From Clostridiales bacterium (GTDB taxonomy: Bacteria > Bacillota > Clostridia > Oscillospirales > Oscillospiraceae), in contig JAHAEW010000001.1 of the NCBI GenBank assembly GCA_018374635.1, positions 1-64,000 on the forward strand: a stretch of 64,000 nt of DNA, in the 5' to 3' direction. How positions within the stretch are numbered: the stretch's first letter is position 1; every line of letters starts with the position of its first letter. The notes beneath the pieces were generated by a model, which was not told the origin of the DNA, ran no database searches, and was given only the letters and a program-made list of their open reading frames with translations. The position numbers were made by a program, and so were the translations under genes. Shown here piece by piece: positions 38,921-47,703 of the stretch.

Positions 38921-39441
38921 GAGAGCTGGACGTCGCGGGCTGGGGGAAGCGGGTCCCCGGCCTGCTGAGCAAATACCGCTATGTGCTGCTGGTGATCCTG
39001 GCGGGCGTGCTGCTTCTGCTCCTGCCCGGCGGGGAGGAGAAGGGAGGCGCGCCGTCCTCCGGAGCCGGAACGGCGGCGGGCCTGGATACCACCGCGGAGC
39101 TGGAGGACCGGCTGGAGCAGGCTCTCTCCCGGATCGAAGGGGCGGGGGATGTGACCGTGGTGCTCACGGTGGAGGCCGGGGCCAAGCAGATCTGGGCGGA
39201 GGACCGGAAATCGGAGGTGGACGCCCAATCCCGGAGCGAAGAGGAGAGCGCCGTGGTCCTCTCCCGGGGCAGCGGGACGGAGGAAGCGGTCCCCGTACAG
39301 CAGATTTCGCCCCGATTCCGGGGCGCGCTGGTGGTATGCTCAGGGGGCGGAGATCCGAAGGTGCGGCTCTCACTGGTGGAGGCGGTTTCCGCCCTGACGG
39401 GGCTGGGTTCCGATAAAATCTCGATTTGTAATGGAAAGTGA
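38917..39441 (+). CDS. spoIIIAG: Stage III sporulation protein AG
   Basis: A 174-residue protein: one membrane segment (YRYVLLVILAGVLLLLLPGG) and an extracytoplasmic domain (AELEDRLEQALSRIEGAGDV, TVVLTVEAGAKQIWAED, RGALVVCSGGGDPKVRLSLV) that forms the large SpoIIIAG ring in the intermembrane space at engulfment. ATGA overlap with spoIIIAF. Confidence 0.95.
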   Translation: MRELDVAGWGKRVPGLLSKYRYVLLVILAGVLLLLLPGGEEKGGAPSSGAGTAAGLDTTAELEDRLEQALSRIEGAGDVTVVLTVEAGAKQIWAEDRKSEVDAQSRSEEESAVVLSRGSGTEEAVPVQQISPRFRGALVVCSGGGDPKVRLSLVEAVSALTGLGSDKISICNGK

Positions 39442-39452
39442 GGAAAATGAGT

Positions 39453-40055
39453 ATGAAGCTGTGGAAACGAAATGCGGTGGTGGCCGCCATCGTCCTCTTT
39501 GTATGCGTGGCGGTCTATCTGAACTGGTCCTATAACCAGGGGGAGAGCGCGGGTGCGGGAAAGGTCCTGGGGCAGGCGGCGCTGGTGGGCGGACAGACCA
39601 CAGACCCCCTGCTGGCGGGCGGAACGAAGGGGGACGCGGAGCACAGCGCCGCGCCGGCCCCCAGCGCCAGCGCCGCCCCCACCGGAAGCGGGGACGAGAG
39701 CGGATATTTTGCCTCGGCCCGGCTCAACCGCCAGCAGGCCCGGGACAGCGCGCTGTCCATTCTCCAGCAGTCGGCGGAGAGCGAGAGCGCGGATGAGACC
39801 ATGAAGCAGGAGATGACCGCCGCGATCGAGACCATGGCAGACTTCACCGTCTCCGAGGCCCAGGTCGAAAACCTGGTCACCGCCAAGGGATATACCGACT
39901 GCGTGGCCTTCCTCAACGAGAACAGCGCCAGCATCGTCGTGGCCGCCACGGAGGAGGGCATCACCGACGCCGACGTGGCCCGGATCACGGAGATCGTCAC
40001 CGGGGAGACCGGCCTGGCGGCCAGCCAGATCAAGATCATCGAGGCGGAGCCCTAA
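39453..40055 (+). CDS. spoIIIAH: Stage III sporulation protein AH
   Basis: A 200-residue protein with one membrane segment (RNAVVAAIVLFVCVAVYLNW) followed by YNQG, a Ser/Pro/Ala-rich linker and the conserved C-terminal domain (KQEMTAAIETMADFTVSEAQ, VENLVTAKGYTDCVAFLNEN, AASQIKIIE) that binds SpoIIQ across the septum. Three in-frame starts exist (GTG 39438, ATG 39447, ATG 39453); the last gives 9 bases from GAGG and is preferred. Last gene of the spoIIIA operon. Confidence 0.94.
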   Translation: MKLWKRNAVVAAIVLFVCVAVYLNWSYNQGESAGAGKVLGQAALVGGQTTDPLLAGGTKGDAEHSAAPAPSASAAPTGSGDESGYFASARLNRQQARDSALSILQQSAESESADETMKQEMTAAIETMADFTVSEAQVENLVTAKGYTDCVAFLNENSASIVVAATEEGITDADVARITEIVTGETGLAASQIKIIEAEP

Positions 40056-40083
40056 AGCGCCGGCGCAGGCTCAAAAAAATTTG

Positions 40084-40112
40084 TTGGTATTTTCCGGCTT
40101 CTGTGGTACAAT
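40084..40112 (+). promoter_or_regulatory. Promoter of the Asp23-family gene
   Basis: TTGGTA (40084-40089), 17-bp spacer, TACAAT (40107-40112), 52 bases before the start at 40165. Confidence 0.65.
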
Positions 40113-40164
40113 ACCAAAAAGAACAGCAACTTTGGAGTTGTACAAAAAAGGAGCGTGACCTGCA

Positions 40165-40548
40165 ATGGCCGATGCAAGAGAATACGTTTCCCGTCCGGAC
40201 GAGCTGGGAAATATCCATATATCGGAGGAAGTCCTGGCTGTCATTGCCGCCGCCGCCGCCCTGGAGACCGAGGGCGTGGCCAGCCTGGCCCCCAATCTGG
40301 GCTCCGACCTGGCCGAGCTTCTGGGCAAAAAGAACCTGTCCAAGGGCGTCCATATCGCTGTGAATGAGTCCAGCGTCAGCGTAGAGGTCTCCATCTTCCT
40401 GAAATACGGCTATACCATCCCCGAGGTGGCCAAGGCCGTGCAGGAGGCCGTGTTCAGCGCCATCGGAAATACCAGCGGACTGCACGTGGAGTGCGTCAAC
40501 ATCAATGTGGGCGGCATCGCTTTTGAGCGGGAGCTGAAGAAGGCCTGA
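40165..40548 (+). CDS. Asp23/Gls24-family envelope stress protein
   Basis: A 127-residue protein of the Asp23 (YloU/YqhY) family: GNIHISEEVLAVIAAAAALE, TEGVASLAPNLGSDLAELLG, VSVEVSIFLKYGYTIPEVAK and AVFSAIGNTSGLHVECVNI. Its location between spoIIIA and nusB matches YqhY of Bacillus, which affects acetyl-CoA carboxylase activity; the same role here is inference. A promoter precedes it and an intrinsic terminator follows. Confidence 0.94.
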   Translation: MADAREYVSRPDELGNIHISEEVLAVIAAAAALETEGVASLAPNLGSDLAELLGKKNLSKGVHIAVNESSVSVEVSIFLKYGYTIPEVAKAVQEAVFSAIGNTSGLHVECVNINVGGIAFERELKKA

Positions 40549-40561
40549 ATCCAGAGCAAAG

Positions 40562-40602
40562 ACACGCGGGTGAGATCCCAGGATCTCTCCCGCGTGTTTT
40601 TC
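40562..40602 (+). terminator. Intrinsic terminator after the Asp23 gene
   Basis: ACACGCGGGtGAGATCC (40562-40578) pairs with GGATCTCtCCCGCGTGT (40581-40597) followed by TTTTTCT. Confidence 0.9.
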
Positions 40603-40624
40603 TGCGTCCGAGGAAAAGAAAGGG

Positions 40625-40653
40625 TTTTCTTTTTGAGGGTTCCTGTGTATAAT
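40625..40653 (+). promoter_or_regulatory. Promoter of the nusB operon
   Basis: A perfect TATAAT (40648-40653) with TTTTCT (40625-40630) 17 bp upstream; the -35 box is weak. It would drive the long overlapping gene series starting with nusB. Confidence 0.5.
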
Positions 40654-40724
40654 AGAATGGATATTATGGATATGAACCGAAACTTTATTTACCGGGCCAG
40701 GCGCCCGGATTGGAGGAATCACGA

Positions 40725-41216
40725 ATGACCAGAACCAATGCCCGGGAAATCGCGGTGCACTTCTCCTTTGAGCTTGGATTTTCCAACGAGACTGCCGACG
40801 AGCTGCTGGAACACATGCTGACCCAGCCGGTCTTTGCCCAGATCGGGGAGGAAGAGCCGCTGTACGCGGAGTTTCCAGACGACAGGCAGCGCGCCTACAT
40901 CCGCACACTGGTGAAGGGCGTATACGACCACTGCCCCGAGCTGGACGAATATATCTCCCGCTATGCCATCGGCTGGAAGTACGCCCGCATCCCCCGCGTG
41001 GCCGTCTCCATCATGCGCGTGGCCATGTATGAGATCCTCTATATGCAGGATATTCCCAATGCCGCGGCCATCAACGAGGCCGTGCAGATGGCCAAGCACT
41101 ATCTGGAGCCCGAGGTGGTCTCCTTTGTCAACGGCATCCTGGGCTCCTTTGTCCGCAGCGAGTGCCCGCCCGAGCGGGGGGCCGCTCCCGCCGGCAAGGA
41201 CGGCGCGGAAGGATGA
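40725..41216 (+). CDS. nusB: Transcription antitermination factor NusB
   Basis: A 163-residue NusB: MTRTNAREIAVHFSFELGFS, then RTLVKGVYDHCPELDEYISR, YARIPRVAVSIMRVAMYEIL and AAAINEAVQMAKHYLEPEVV, which contain the conserved residues for NusE and boxA RNA contact. It acts in rRNA transcription. GATTGGAGG precedes ATG 40725. It is the first gene of a series of overlapping genes to recN. The C-terminal tail is a little longer than usual. Confidence 0.94.
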   Translation: MTRTNAREIAVHFSFELGFSNETADELLEHMLTQPVFAQIGEEEPLYAEFPDDRQRAYIRTLVKGVYDHCPELDEYISRYAIGWKYARIPRVAVSIMRVAMYEILYMQDIPNAAAINEAVQMAKHYLEPEVVSFVNGILGSFVRSECPPERGAAPAGKDGAEG

Positions 41217-42160
41217 GCACGCTGCGCTGCCTGGGGCTGGATACCAGCAACTATACCACCTCGGCGGCCGTCTTTGACGGGACGGGCGGGACCAATGCCG
41301 GACGGCTTTTGGAGGTGGCGGAGGGCTCCCTGGGCCTGCGGCAGAGCGACGCGCTCTTTCAGCACGTCAAGCGTCTGCCCGCCCTCTTTGCCGCCCTGCG
41401 GGAGCAGGGGGAGCTGCACGACATCGCCGCCGTGGCGGCCAGCACCCGCCCCCGGGCGGTGGAGGGCTCCTACATGCCCTGCTTTCTGGCCGGCGAGGGA
41501 CAGGGGCGGGCCCTGGCGGATACCCTGGGGGTCCCGTTCTACGCCGTCTCCCACCAGCAGGGTCACCTGGCGGCCGCAGCGTGGTCGGCCGGGCGGATGG
41601 AACTGCTGGACAGGCCCTTTCTGGCGTGGCATCTCTCCGGCGGCACCACGGAGCTGCTCCATGTGGTCCCCGACGGGGCCAACGTCCGCGCGGAAAAGCT
41701 GGGCGGCACCAGCGACATCTCGGCCGGACAGCTCATCGACCGGACCGGGGTGCTGCTGGGCCTTCCGTTCCCGGCGGGGAGGGGGCTGGACGCCCTGGCC
41801 GCCGCCTCGGAGAGCAAGGAGCGGTTCCCCGTGCGCCTGAGCGGCCTGACCTTCTCCCTCTCGGGGATGGAGAACAAGAGCCGCGCCATGGCGGAAGAGG
41901 GAAGAGAGGCGGCCGACATCGCCCGTTTCGTCCTGAACACCGTCTCCGACGTGGTGCGCCGCGCGACGCTGGAGGCCCAGAAGGCCTATCCCGGCCTGCC
42001 CGTGCTCTGCTCGGGCGGAGTGGCCTCCAACCGCATCCTGCGGGATGGGATGACCCGCGCCTGTCAGGCCGCCTTTGCCGAGCCCCGCTATTCCACCGAC
42101 AACGCCATGGGCGTGGCCATCCTGGCCCACCGGCTGCGGAACGGAGGGGATGCGCCGTGA
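41213..42160 (+). CDS. TsaD-like (Kae1/Gcp, M22 family) protein
   Basis: A 315-residue ASKHA-fold protein: CLGLDTSNYTTSAAVFD at the start, AVSHQQGHLAAAAW with metal-site His residues, FLAWHLSGGTTELLHV, GGTSDISAGQLIDRTGVLLG and LCSGGVASNRILRDGM. It is close to TsaD, the enzyme for threonylcarbamoyl-adenosine in tRNA, but belongs to the clostridial branch encoded beside xseA and is probably a paralogue rather than the housekeeping TsaD. Starts overlap nusB (ATGA), and the stop overlaps xseA. Confidence 0.85.
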   Translation: MSTLRCLGLDTSNYTTSAAVFDGTGGTNAGRLLEVAEGSLGLRQSDALFQHVKRLPALFAALREQGELHDIAAVAASTRPRAVEGSYMPCFLAGEGQGRALADTLGVPFYAVSHQQGHLAAAAWSAGRMELLDRPFLAWHLSGGTTELLHVVPDGANVRAEKLGGTSDISAGQLIDRTGVLLGLPFPAGRGLDALAAASESKERFPVRLSGLTFSLSGMENKSRAMAEEGREAADIARFVLNTVSDVVRRATLEAQKAYPGLPVLCSGGVASNRILRDGMTRACQAAFAEPRYSTDNAMGVAILAHRLRNGGDAP

Positions 42161-43395
42161 GCGGGACGCCGGTCTATACCGTGACCCAGGTCAACCAGTA
42201 TATCAAGAGCATGCTGGACGGCGACAGGCTTCTGTCCGGCGTTTTTATTCGGGGAGAGATCTCCAACTATAAGCTCTACCCGTCGGGCCACCACTATTTT
42301 TCCCTGAAGGACGCGGAGGGGGCCATCCGGTGCGTCCTCTTCCGGCGGGAGGCGGCCAGCCTGCGCTTCCGGCCCCAGAACGGCATGAAGGTCATCGCCT
42401 GCGGCCGCGTCACGGTATTTCCCCGGGACGGGCAGTACCAGCTCTATTGCAGCCAGCTGACGGCGGACGGCGTGGGCGATCTTCACATGGCCTTTGAGCA
42501 GTGTAAGGAAAAGCTCTACCGGGAGGGGCTCTTCGACCCTGCCCGGAAAAAGCCGCTGCCCAGATTTCCCGGGAAAATCGCCCTCATCACCTCGCCCGCC
42601 GGGGCGGCGGTGCGGGACATGCTGCGCATCCTGAACGCCCGCTGGCCCATGGCCGAGGTGGCGGTCCTCCCGGTGCGGGTGCAGGGGAGCGAGGCCCCCG
42701 GCGAGATCTGCGCCGCGCTGGCCTGGGCCAACCGCCACCGGGTGGCCGACCTCATCATCACCGGCCGGGGCGGCGGCTCCATGGAGGACCTGTGGGCCTT
42801 CAACGATGAGGAGGTGGCCCGGAGCATTTCCGCCTCGGAGATCCCGGTGATCTCCGCCGTTGGGCACGAGCCAGACGTGACCATCGCGGATTTCGTGGCG
42901 GACATGCGGGCGGCCACGCCCTCCAACGGGGCGGAGCTGGCGGTCCCGGATCAAAACGACGTGTACGCCGCCCTCTTTCAGCTGGAGCGGCGCATGAACC
43001 GCGCCATAGAGCGCAGCCTGGAGCGCTCCCGCACCCGGCTGGAGCGCACGGCCGAGCGCCGGGTCCTCCAAGACCCCATGGCGTGCCTTACCGACCGCCG
43101 GACCTGGCTGGGCTATCAGGGGGAGCGGCTGGGGCACGGCCTTTCGTCCGGCCTGAGCGGCGGGCGGGAGCGTCTGGCCCGGCTGGCCGCGGCCCTGGAC
43201 GCCATGAGCCCGCTGAAGGTGCTGGGCCGCGGCTATGCCATCCCCAAGGCGGAGGATGGGCATATCATTCGCTCCAGCCGGGCGGTGGAGCCGGGACAGC
43301 GGCTGTCGCTGACGGTGGCGGACGGCGCCATCGACTGCCGGGTGGAGCAGACCACGCATATAAAAGGAGTAACGCAATGGCGGAAAAAAAGCTGA
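42157..43395 (+). CDS. xseA: Exodeoxyribonuclease VII large subunit
   Basis: A 412-residue XseA. The N-terminal OB fold (YTVTQVNQYIKSMLDGDRLL, GVFIRGEISNYKLYPSGHHY, YFSLKDAEGAIRCVLFRREA) binds DNA; the catalytic domain shows ITSPAGAAVRDMLRILNARW, ITGRGGGSMEDLWAFNDEEV and AVGHEPDVTIADFVADMRAA; a coiled-coil stretch follows. The GTG start at 42157 overlaps the previous stop. It forms exonuclease VII with xseB and degrades single-stranded DNA in repair. Confidence 0.96.
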   Translation: MSGTPVYTVTQVNQYIKSMLDGDRLLSGVFIRGEISNYKLYPSGHHYFSLKDAEGAIRCVLFRREAASLRFRPQNGMKVIACGRVTVFPRDGQYQLYCSQLTADGVGDLHMAFEQCKEKLYREGLFDPARKKPLPRFPGKIALITSPAGAAVRDMLRILNARWPMAEVAVLPVRVQGSEAPGEICAALAWANRHRVADLIITGRGGGSMEDLWAFNDEEVARSISASEIPVISAVGHEPDVTIADFVADMRAATPSNGAELAVPDQNDVYAALFQLERRMNRAIERSLERSRTRLERTAERRVLQDPMACLTDRRTWLGYQGERLGHGLSSGLSGGRERLARLAAALDAMSPLKVLGRGYAIPKAEDGHIIRSSRAVEPGQRLSLTVADGAIDCRVEQTTHIKGVTQWRKKS

Positions 43396-43616
43396 CCTTT
43401 GAACAGGCCGCCGCCCGGCTGGAGGAGATCGTCCGCCAGCTGGAGCAGGGCGACGCGCCGCTGGAGGAATCCATGACCCTCTTTGAGGAGGGGACGGCGC
43501 TCATGAAAAAATGCACGACCATGCTGGACCGGGCGGAGCAGAAGGTCCGTAAGCTCACCGCCGGGCCGGACGGCGCTCCGGTGGAGGAGCCCATGGACAG
43601 GGAGGGGACCGTATGA
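43377..43616 (+). CDS. xseB: Exodeoxyribonuclease VII small subunit
   Basis: A 79-residue XseB: KLTFEQAAARLEEIVRQLEQ, GDAPLEESMTLFEEGTALMK and a final charged helix (MLDRAEQKVRKLT). AAAAGGAG precedes the ATG, which lies 19 bases inside xseA. It binds the XseA coiled coil in several copies. It overlaps ispA by 4 bases. Confidence 0.96.
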   Translation: MAEKKLTFEQAAARLEEIVRQLEQGDAPLEESMTLFEEGTALMKKCTTMLDRAEQKVRKLTAGPDGAPVEEPMDREGTV

Positions 43617-44488
43617 CCCACGCGGAGATCATGCAGCAGGACCGGGAGCTGGTGGAGCGCTGGCTCCGGCAGTGCTTTGCGGGACGGGAGCCCCACGGGG
43701 ATATTTACGACGCCATGGCGTACAGCCTCCTGGCGGGCGGGAAGCGGCTGCGCCCGGTTTTGGTCCTGGAGACCTGCCGGATGTGCGGGGGCGACGTGGA
43801 AACGGCCCTGCCCTTTGCCTGTGCGGTGGAAATGCTTCACACCTATTCTCTGATCCACGACGATCTGCCCTGCATGGACAACGACGATCTGCGCCGGGGC
43901 CGGCCCACCAACCACAAGATCTACGGCGAGGCCACGGCGGTCCTGGCCGGGGACGGGCTGCTCACCGCCTGCTTTGAGACTATGCTGGAAGCCGCGGACC
44001 TGCCCGCCGGGCGCATCGTGGCCGCTGCGGGCTGTCTTGCCCGGGCGGCGGGCGCCCGCGGCATGGTGGGCGGACAGGTGCTGGACGTGGCCGGCGAGGG
44101 CCATGCCCTGACCCTGGCGGAAGTGGAGGAATTGCAGCAGCTCAAGACGGGCGCTCTGATCTCTGCGGCGGCTGAGATGGGCTGCATCCTGGCTGGAGGC
44201 AGCGAGGACCAGCGCGCCGCGGTCCGGCGCTATGCCCAGAAGCTGGGCCTCGCGTTTCAGATCCAGGACGACATTCTGGATGTGGAGGGGGACGAGGAAC
44301 TGATGGGCAAGCCCCTTGGCTCGGACCGGGAGAACGAAAAGACCACCTTTGTCACCCTCAAGGGGGTGGAGAGCTGCCGGGAACTGGTGGATACGCTGAC
44401 ACAGGGGGCGGTGGAGGCCCTCTCCGCGTTCCCCGATCCGTCCTTCCTGTGCTGGCTGGCGGAGTCCCTGGTGGGACGCAAGAACTGA
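43613..44488 (+). CDS. ispA: Farnesyl/geranyl diphosphate synthase (polyprenyl synthetase)
   Basis: A 291-residue trans-prenyl synthase. The first Asp-rich motif is in YSLIHDDLPCMDNDDLRRGR (near residue 85), the second in FQIQDDILDVEGDEELMG (near 220); LAGGKRLRPVLVLE is the substrate-binding region. Short-chain products (C10-C15) are indicated by the length and the IspA-like sequence. Being next to xseB and upstream of dxs is the common clostridial order; it supplies precursor for undecaprenyl phosphate and quinones. Confidence 0.94.
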   Translation: MTHAEIMQQDRELVERWLRQCFAGREPHGDIYDAMAYSLLAGGKRLRPVLVLETCRMCGGDVETALPFACAVEMLHTYSLIHDDLPCMDNDDLRRGRPTNHKIYGEATAVLAGDGLLTACFETMLEAADLPAGRIVAAAGCLARAAGARGMVGGQVLDVAGEGHALTLAEVEELQQLKTGALISAAAEMGCILAGGSEDQRAAVRRYAQKLGLAFQIQDDILDVEGDEELMGKPLGSDRENEKTTFVTLKGVESCRELVDTLTQGAVEALSAFPDPSFLCWLAESLVGRKN

Positions 44489-44505
44489 GAAACGGGGCGC
44501 TGTCC

Positions 44506-44973
44506 ATGAACGTAAAGAATGTGACCGATGTTCTGACCGGAAATCTGATTTTGAATCTCTCCATCCTGGCCTGGGCGGTGGCTCAGGCGCTGAAGGTCCT
44601 GACGGTGCTCATTACCAAGCACCGCTGGGACTGGCGCCACATCCTCTCCAGCGGAGGGATGCCCAGCTCCCACTCGGCTTTTGTCTGTTCCTGCGCGGCC
44701 TCGGTGGGTCTGGTGGAGGGGTTCGGCTCCGTCACCTTTGCCATCGCCGCGGTGGTGGCCATCGTCGTGATGTACGACGCGTCCAATGTCCGGCGGGCCG
44801 CGGGAGAGCAGGCCAAGATCCTCAATTATATGATGGATCACTGGAAGGAAATGCGGCCGGAGTTCTTCGGAAAAGAACTCAAGGAGCTGCTGGGACATAC
44901 GCCGTTCCAGGTACTGATGGGCGGATTGCTGGGCATTGCCATCGGTCTGGGCGGCGTCTGGCTGTGGGGTTGA
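44506..44973 (+). CDS. DUF212 (divergent PAP2, YuiD-like) membrane protein
   Basis: A 155-residue membrane protein: NLILNLSILAWAVAQALKVL, WRHILSSGGMPSSHSAFVCS (the PSSH phosphatase-like motif), TFAIAAVVAIVVMYDASNVR and LGHTPFQVLMGGLLGIAIGL. The family is called divergent PAP2; phosphatase activity on lipid phosphates is suspected but not certain. Position between ispA and dxs suggests a link to isoprenoid lipid carriers. ATG 44506; the longer frame overlaps ispA. Confidence 0.9.
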   Translation: MNVKNVTDVLTGNLILNLSILAWAVAQALKVLTVLITKHRWDWRHILSSGGMPSSHSAFVCSCAASVGLVEGFGSVTFAIAAVVAIVVMYDASNVRRAAGEQAKILNYMMDHWKEMRPEFFGKELKELLGHTPFQVLMGGLLGIAIGLGGVWLWG

Positions 44974-45053
44974 CCGAATTACTCCACAAAAGAAAATTTT
45001 TGTTGAGTAATAGAGCGCGGTGCATCTCACACCGAGCATATGGAGGCGGTAGT

Positions 45054-46943
45054 ATCATTACATTCGAGGATAACATTCCCGATCTGCATCATATCAGCGA
45101 TGCCGAGGCCGAGGCGCTGTGCGCCCGTCTTCGGGGGGATCTGCTGCAAATCGTCTCACAGACCGGAGGGCATCTGGGGTCCAACCTGGGTGCGGTGGAG
45201 ATCACGGTGGCCATCCACCGGGTCTTTGACACCAGCCGGGACCGCATCCTCTTCGATGTGGGGCACCAGTGCTATATCCACAAGATGCTGACCGGACGCA
45301 GGGAGGCGATGAAAACCCTGCGCACCTTTGGCGGGCTGGCCGGCTTTCCCAAGCCGTCGGAGAGCGTCCATGACGCGTTCATCGCGGGCCATGCCTCTGA
45401 CTCCGTGTCGGTGGCGGTGGGCATGGCCCACGCCAGGACGCAGATGGGGGAGAAGTACCACGTCCTGGCCCTCATCGGCGACGGCGCGCTCACGGGAGGC
45501 CTGGCCTATGAGGGCCTCTCCAACGCCGGGGACAGCAAGGAGCCCCTCATCGTGATCCTCAACGACAACGGCATGTCCATCACGAAAAATGTGGGCGGCG
45601 TGGCGGAGCACCTGGCCCGCCAGCGGCTCAAGCCCCAGTATCTGCGCTTTAAAAAGGGCTACCGGAAGCTGATGGGGACCCTGCCCGGCGGAGCCCACAT
45701 CTACCGCTTCACCCACAAATTAAAGACGGCGATCAAGGGGACGCTCCTCCCGTGCAGCATGTTCGAGGAGATGGGCTTCACCTACCTGGGGCCGGTGGAC
45801 GGCCACGATGTGCGCAGGCTCACCCGGCTGCTCCAGTACGCCAAGGAGATCAATGGTCCCGTCCTGCTCCACATCAGAACTGTAAAGGGAAAAGGCTATG
45901 CACCTGCTGAGCGCAATCCGGACCGGTTCCACGGCGTGAGCCGGTTCTGTCTGGAGACCGGCGAGCCGGTCCAGCCCTCCAAGCGTGACTTCTCCAAGGC
46001 CTTCGGAGAGGCCATGTGCGCCCTGGCGGAAGAGGATGAGCGGGTATGCGCCATCTCGGCCGCCATGGTCCCCGGGACCGGGCTCCAGGACTTCTTTACG
46101 CGCTTTCCGGAGCGCGCTTTCGATGTGGGGATCGCGGAGGGGCACGCGGCGGCCATGGCGGCCGGCATGGCCAAACAGGGCATGCTCCCGGTCTTTGCGG
46201 TGTACTCCTCGTTCTTACAGCGGGCCTATGATATGCTGGTCCACGATGTGGGCATCCAGGGGCTCCACGTGGTCTTTGGGGTGGACCGGGCCGGCCTGGT
46301 GGGGGCCGACGGCGAGACCCACCACGGCACCCTGGACCCCGCCTTTCTGGACACCATCCCCGGGATGACGGTGTTGTGTCCGGCCAGCTTTGCGGAGGTC
46401 TCGTCCATGCTCCGCTACGCCCTGTTCCAGTGTGCCGGGCCGGTGGCCCTGCGCTATCCGCGGGGCGGCGAAGGGGCGTATCAGGGCGACGCCGGAGCGG
46501 AGACGGTCCTTCTGCGCACCGGCAGGGATATCACGCTGGTGGGATACGGCGCCCTCATCAACGAGGTGCTCCAGAGCGCCGCGCAGCTGGCGGAACAGGG
46601 CATAGAAGCAGAGGTTGTAAAGGTTGGACGCATTACACCATTTGACGCCGCCCCCATCCTGGATTCCGTCCGGAAAACGGGTTGCCTTCTGGTGGCGGAG
46701 GAGAGCAGCGCCTCCAACTGCATCGGCCAGCGCCTGGCCGCCGACCTGCTGCTGCAAAATATACCAGTAAAGGGAATTGCTTTACAGAATCTCGGCAACC
46801 GCTTCATTCCCCACGGCGCCGTGGACCAGCTGCGCCAGCTGTGCGGACTGCGGGCGGAACAACTGACAAAACGTGCGGAGGAGGTCCTGCGGCATGGCAA
46901 AAAAGAGACTGGATGTGCTGCTGACGGAACAGGGATATTTTGA
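45054..46943 (+). CDS. dxs: 1-deoxy-D-xylulose-5-phosphate synthase, apparently with an ATC or ATT start
   Basis: About 629 residues. Family marks: SQTGGHLGSNLGAVEITVAI, DVGHQCYIHKMLTGR, IGDGALTGGLAYEGLSNAG (thiamine diphosphate binding), NDNGMSITKNVGGVAEHLA, YLGPVDGHDVRRL and, in the second domain, AEGHAAAMAAGMAKQGMLP. It makes DXP from pyruvate and glyceraldehyde 3-phosphate, first step of the MEP pathway. GGAGG at 45042-45046 is followed at proper spacing only by ATC 45054 or ATT 45057; alignment with the usual N-terminus agrees. The nearest in-frame canonical-type codons are TTG 45000/45003, without a ribosome-binding site. The 3' end overlaps tlyA by 50 bases. Confidence 0.92.
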   Translation: MITFEDNIPDLHHISDAEAEALCARLRGDLLQIVSQTGGHLGSNLGAVEITVAIHRVFDTSRDRILFDVGHQCYIHKMLTGRREAMKTLRTFGGLAGFPKPSESVHDAFIAGHASDSVSVAVGMAHARTQMGEKYHVLALIGDGALTGGLAYEGLSNAGDSKEPLIVILNDNGMSITKNVGGVAEHLARQRLKPQYLRFKKGYRKLMGTLPGGAHIYRFTHKLKTAIKGTLLPCSMFEEMGFTYLGPVDGHDVRRLTRLLQYAKEINGPVLLHIRTVKGKGYAPAERNPDRFHGVSRFCLETGEPVQPSKRDFSKAFGEAMCALAEEDERVCAISAAMVPGTGLQDFFTRFPERAFDVGIAEGHAAAMAAGMAKQGMLPVFAVYSSFLQRAYDMLVHDVGIQGLHVVFGVDRAGLVGADGETHHGTLDPAFLDTIPGMTVLCPASFAEVSSMLRYALFQCAGPVALRYPRGGEGAYQGDAGAETVLLRTGRDITLVGYGALINEVLQSAAQLAEQGIEAEVVKVGRITPFDAAPILDSVRKTGCLLVAEESSASNCIGQRLAADLLLQNIPVKGIALQNLGNRFIPHGAVDQLRQLCGLRAEQLTKRAEEVLRHGKKETGCAADGTGIF

Positions 46944-47703
46944 GAGCCGGCAGAAGGCCCAGGCCACCATTATGAGCGGCCTGGTCTTTGTCAACGGACA
47001 GCGGGTGGACAAGGCGGGGGCCTCCGTTGCGGAGGACGCGCAGATCGAGGTGCGGGGGAAGGCCATCCCCTATGTGAGCCGGGGCGGGCTGAAGCTGGAG
47101 AAGGCCATGAAGGTATTCCCCGTTCATCTGGAGGGCAGAGTCTGCGCCGACATCGGCGCGTCCACGGGCGGCTTTTCCGACTGCATGCTGCAAAACGGCG
47201 CGGCGAAGGTCTACGCGGTGGACACCGGGTACGGAAAGCTGGACTGGAAGATCCGCAGCGATCCCAGAGTGGTGGCCCTGGAGCGGACCAACGCCCGCTA
47301 CCTGACCCGGGAGCAGGTGCCCGACGCGCTGGACTTCGCCTCGGTGGACGTGTCCTTCATCTCCCTGCGCCTGATCCTGCCCGCCCTGCGGGGGGTCCTG
47401 AAAGAAGACGGCGCCGTGGTCTGCCTGGTCAAGCCGCAGTTTGAGGCGGGTCGGGAGAAGGTGGGCAAGAAGGGGGTCGTCCGGGACCCCAAGGTCCACC
47501 TGGAGGTCCTGGAGCACTTTCTGGAGCACGCCAGAGAGGCGGACTTCACCGTGCGGGACATGACCTATTCTCCCATCAAGGGGCCGGAGGGGAACATCGA
47601 ATATCTGGGCTATCTGACGGTGGGCGCGGGCGCGGACTGGAGCGGAGATCTGAAGGCTCTGGTGGCGGAATCTCATGAGACATTGGAGGAGCATACGCCG
47701 TGA
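46894..47703 (+). CDS. tlyA: TlyA-family rRNA 2'-O-methyltransferase
   Basis: A 269-residue protein: an N-terminal S4 RNA-binding domain (KRLDVLLTEQGYFESRQKAQ) and an FtsJ-type methyltransferase (YVSRGGLKLEKAMKVF, ADIGASTGGFSDCMLQNGA, VYAVDTGYGKLDWKIRSDP, DVSFISLRLILP, LVKPQFEAGREKVGKKG). Relatives methylate cytidine 2'-O in 16S and 23S rRNA. GGAGGAGG precedes ATG 46894, inside the end of dxs. Its stop overlaps the nadK GTG start. Confidence 0.95.
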   Translation: MAKKRLDVLLTEQGYFESRQKAQATIMSGLVFVNGQRVDKAGASVAEDAQIEVRGKAIPYVSRGGLKLEKAMKVFPVHLEGRVCADIGASTGGFSDCMLQNGAAKVYAVDTGYGKLDWKIRSDPRVVALERTNARYLTREQVPDALDFASVDVSFISLRLILPALRGVLKEDGAVVCLVKPQFEAGREKVGKKGVVRDPKVHLEVLEHFLEHAREADFTVRDMTYSPIKGPEGNIEYLGYLTVGAGADWSGDLKALVAESHETLEEHTP

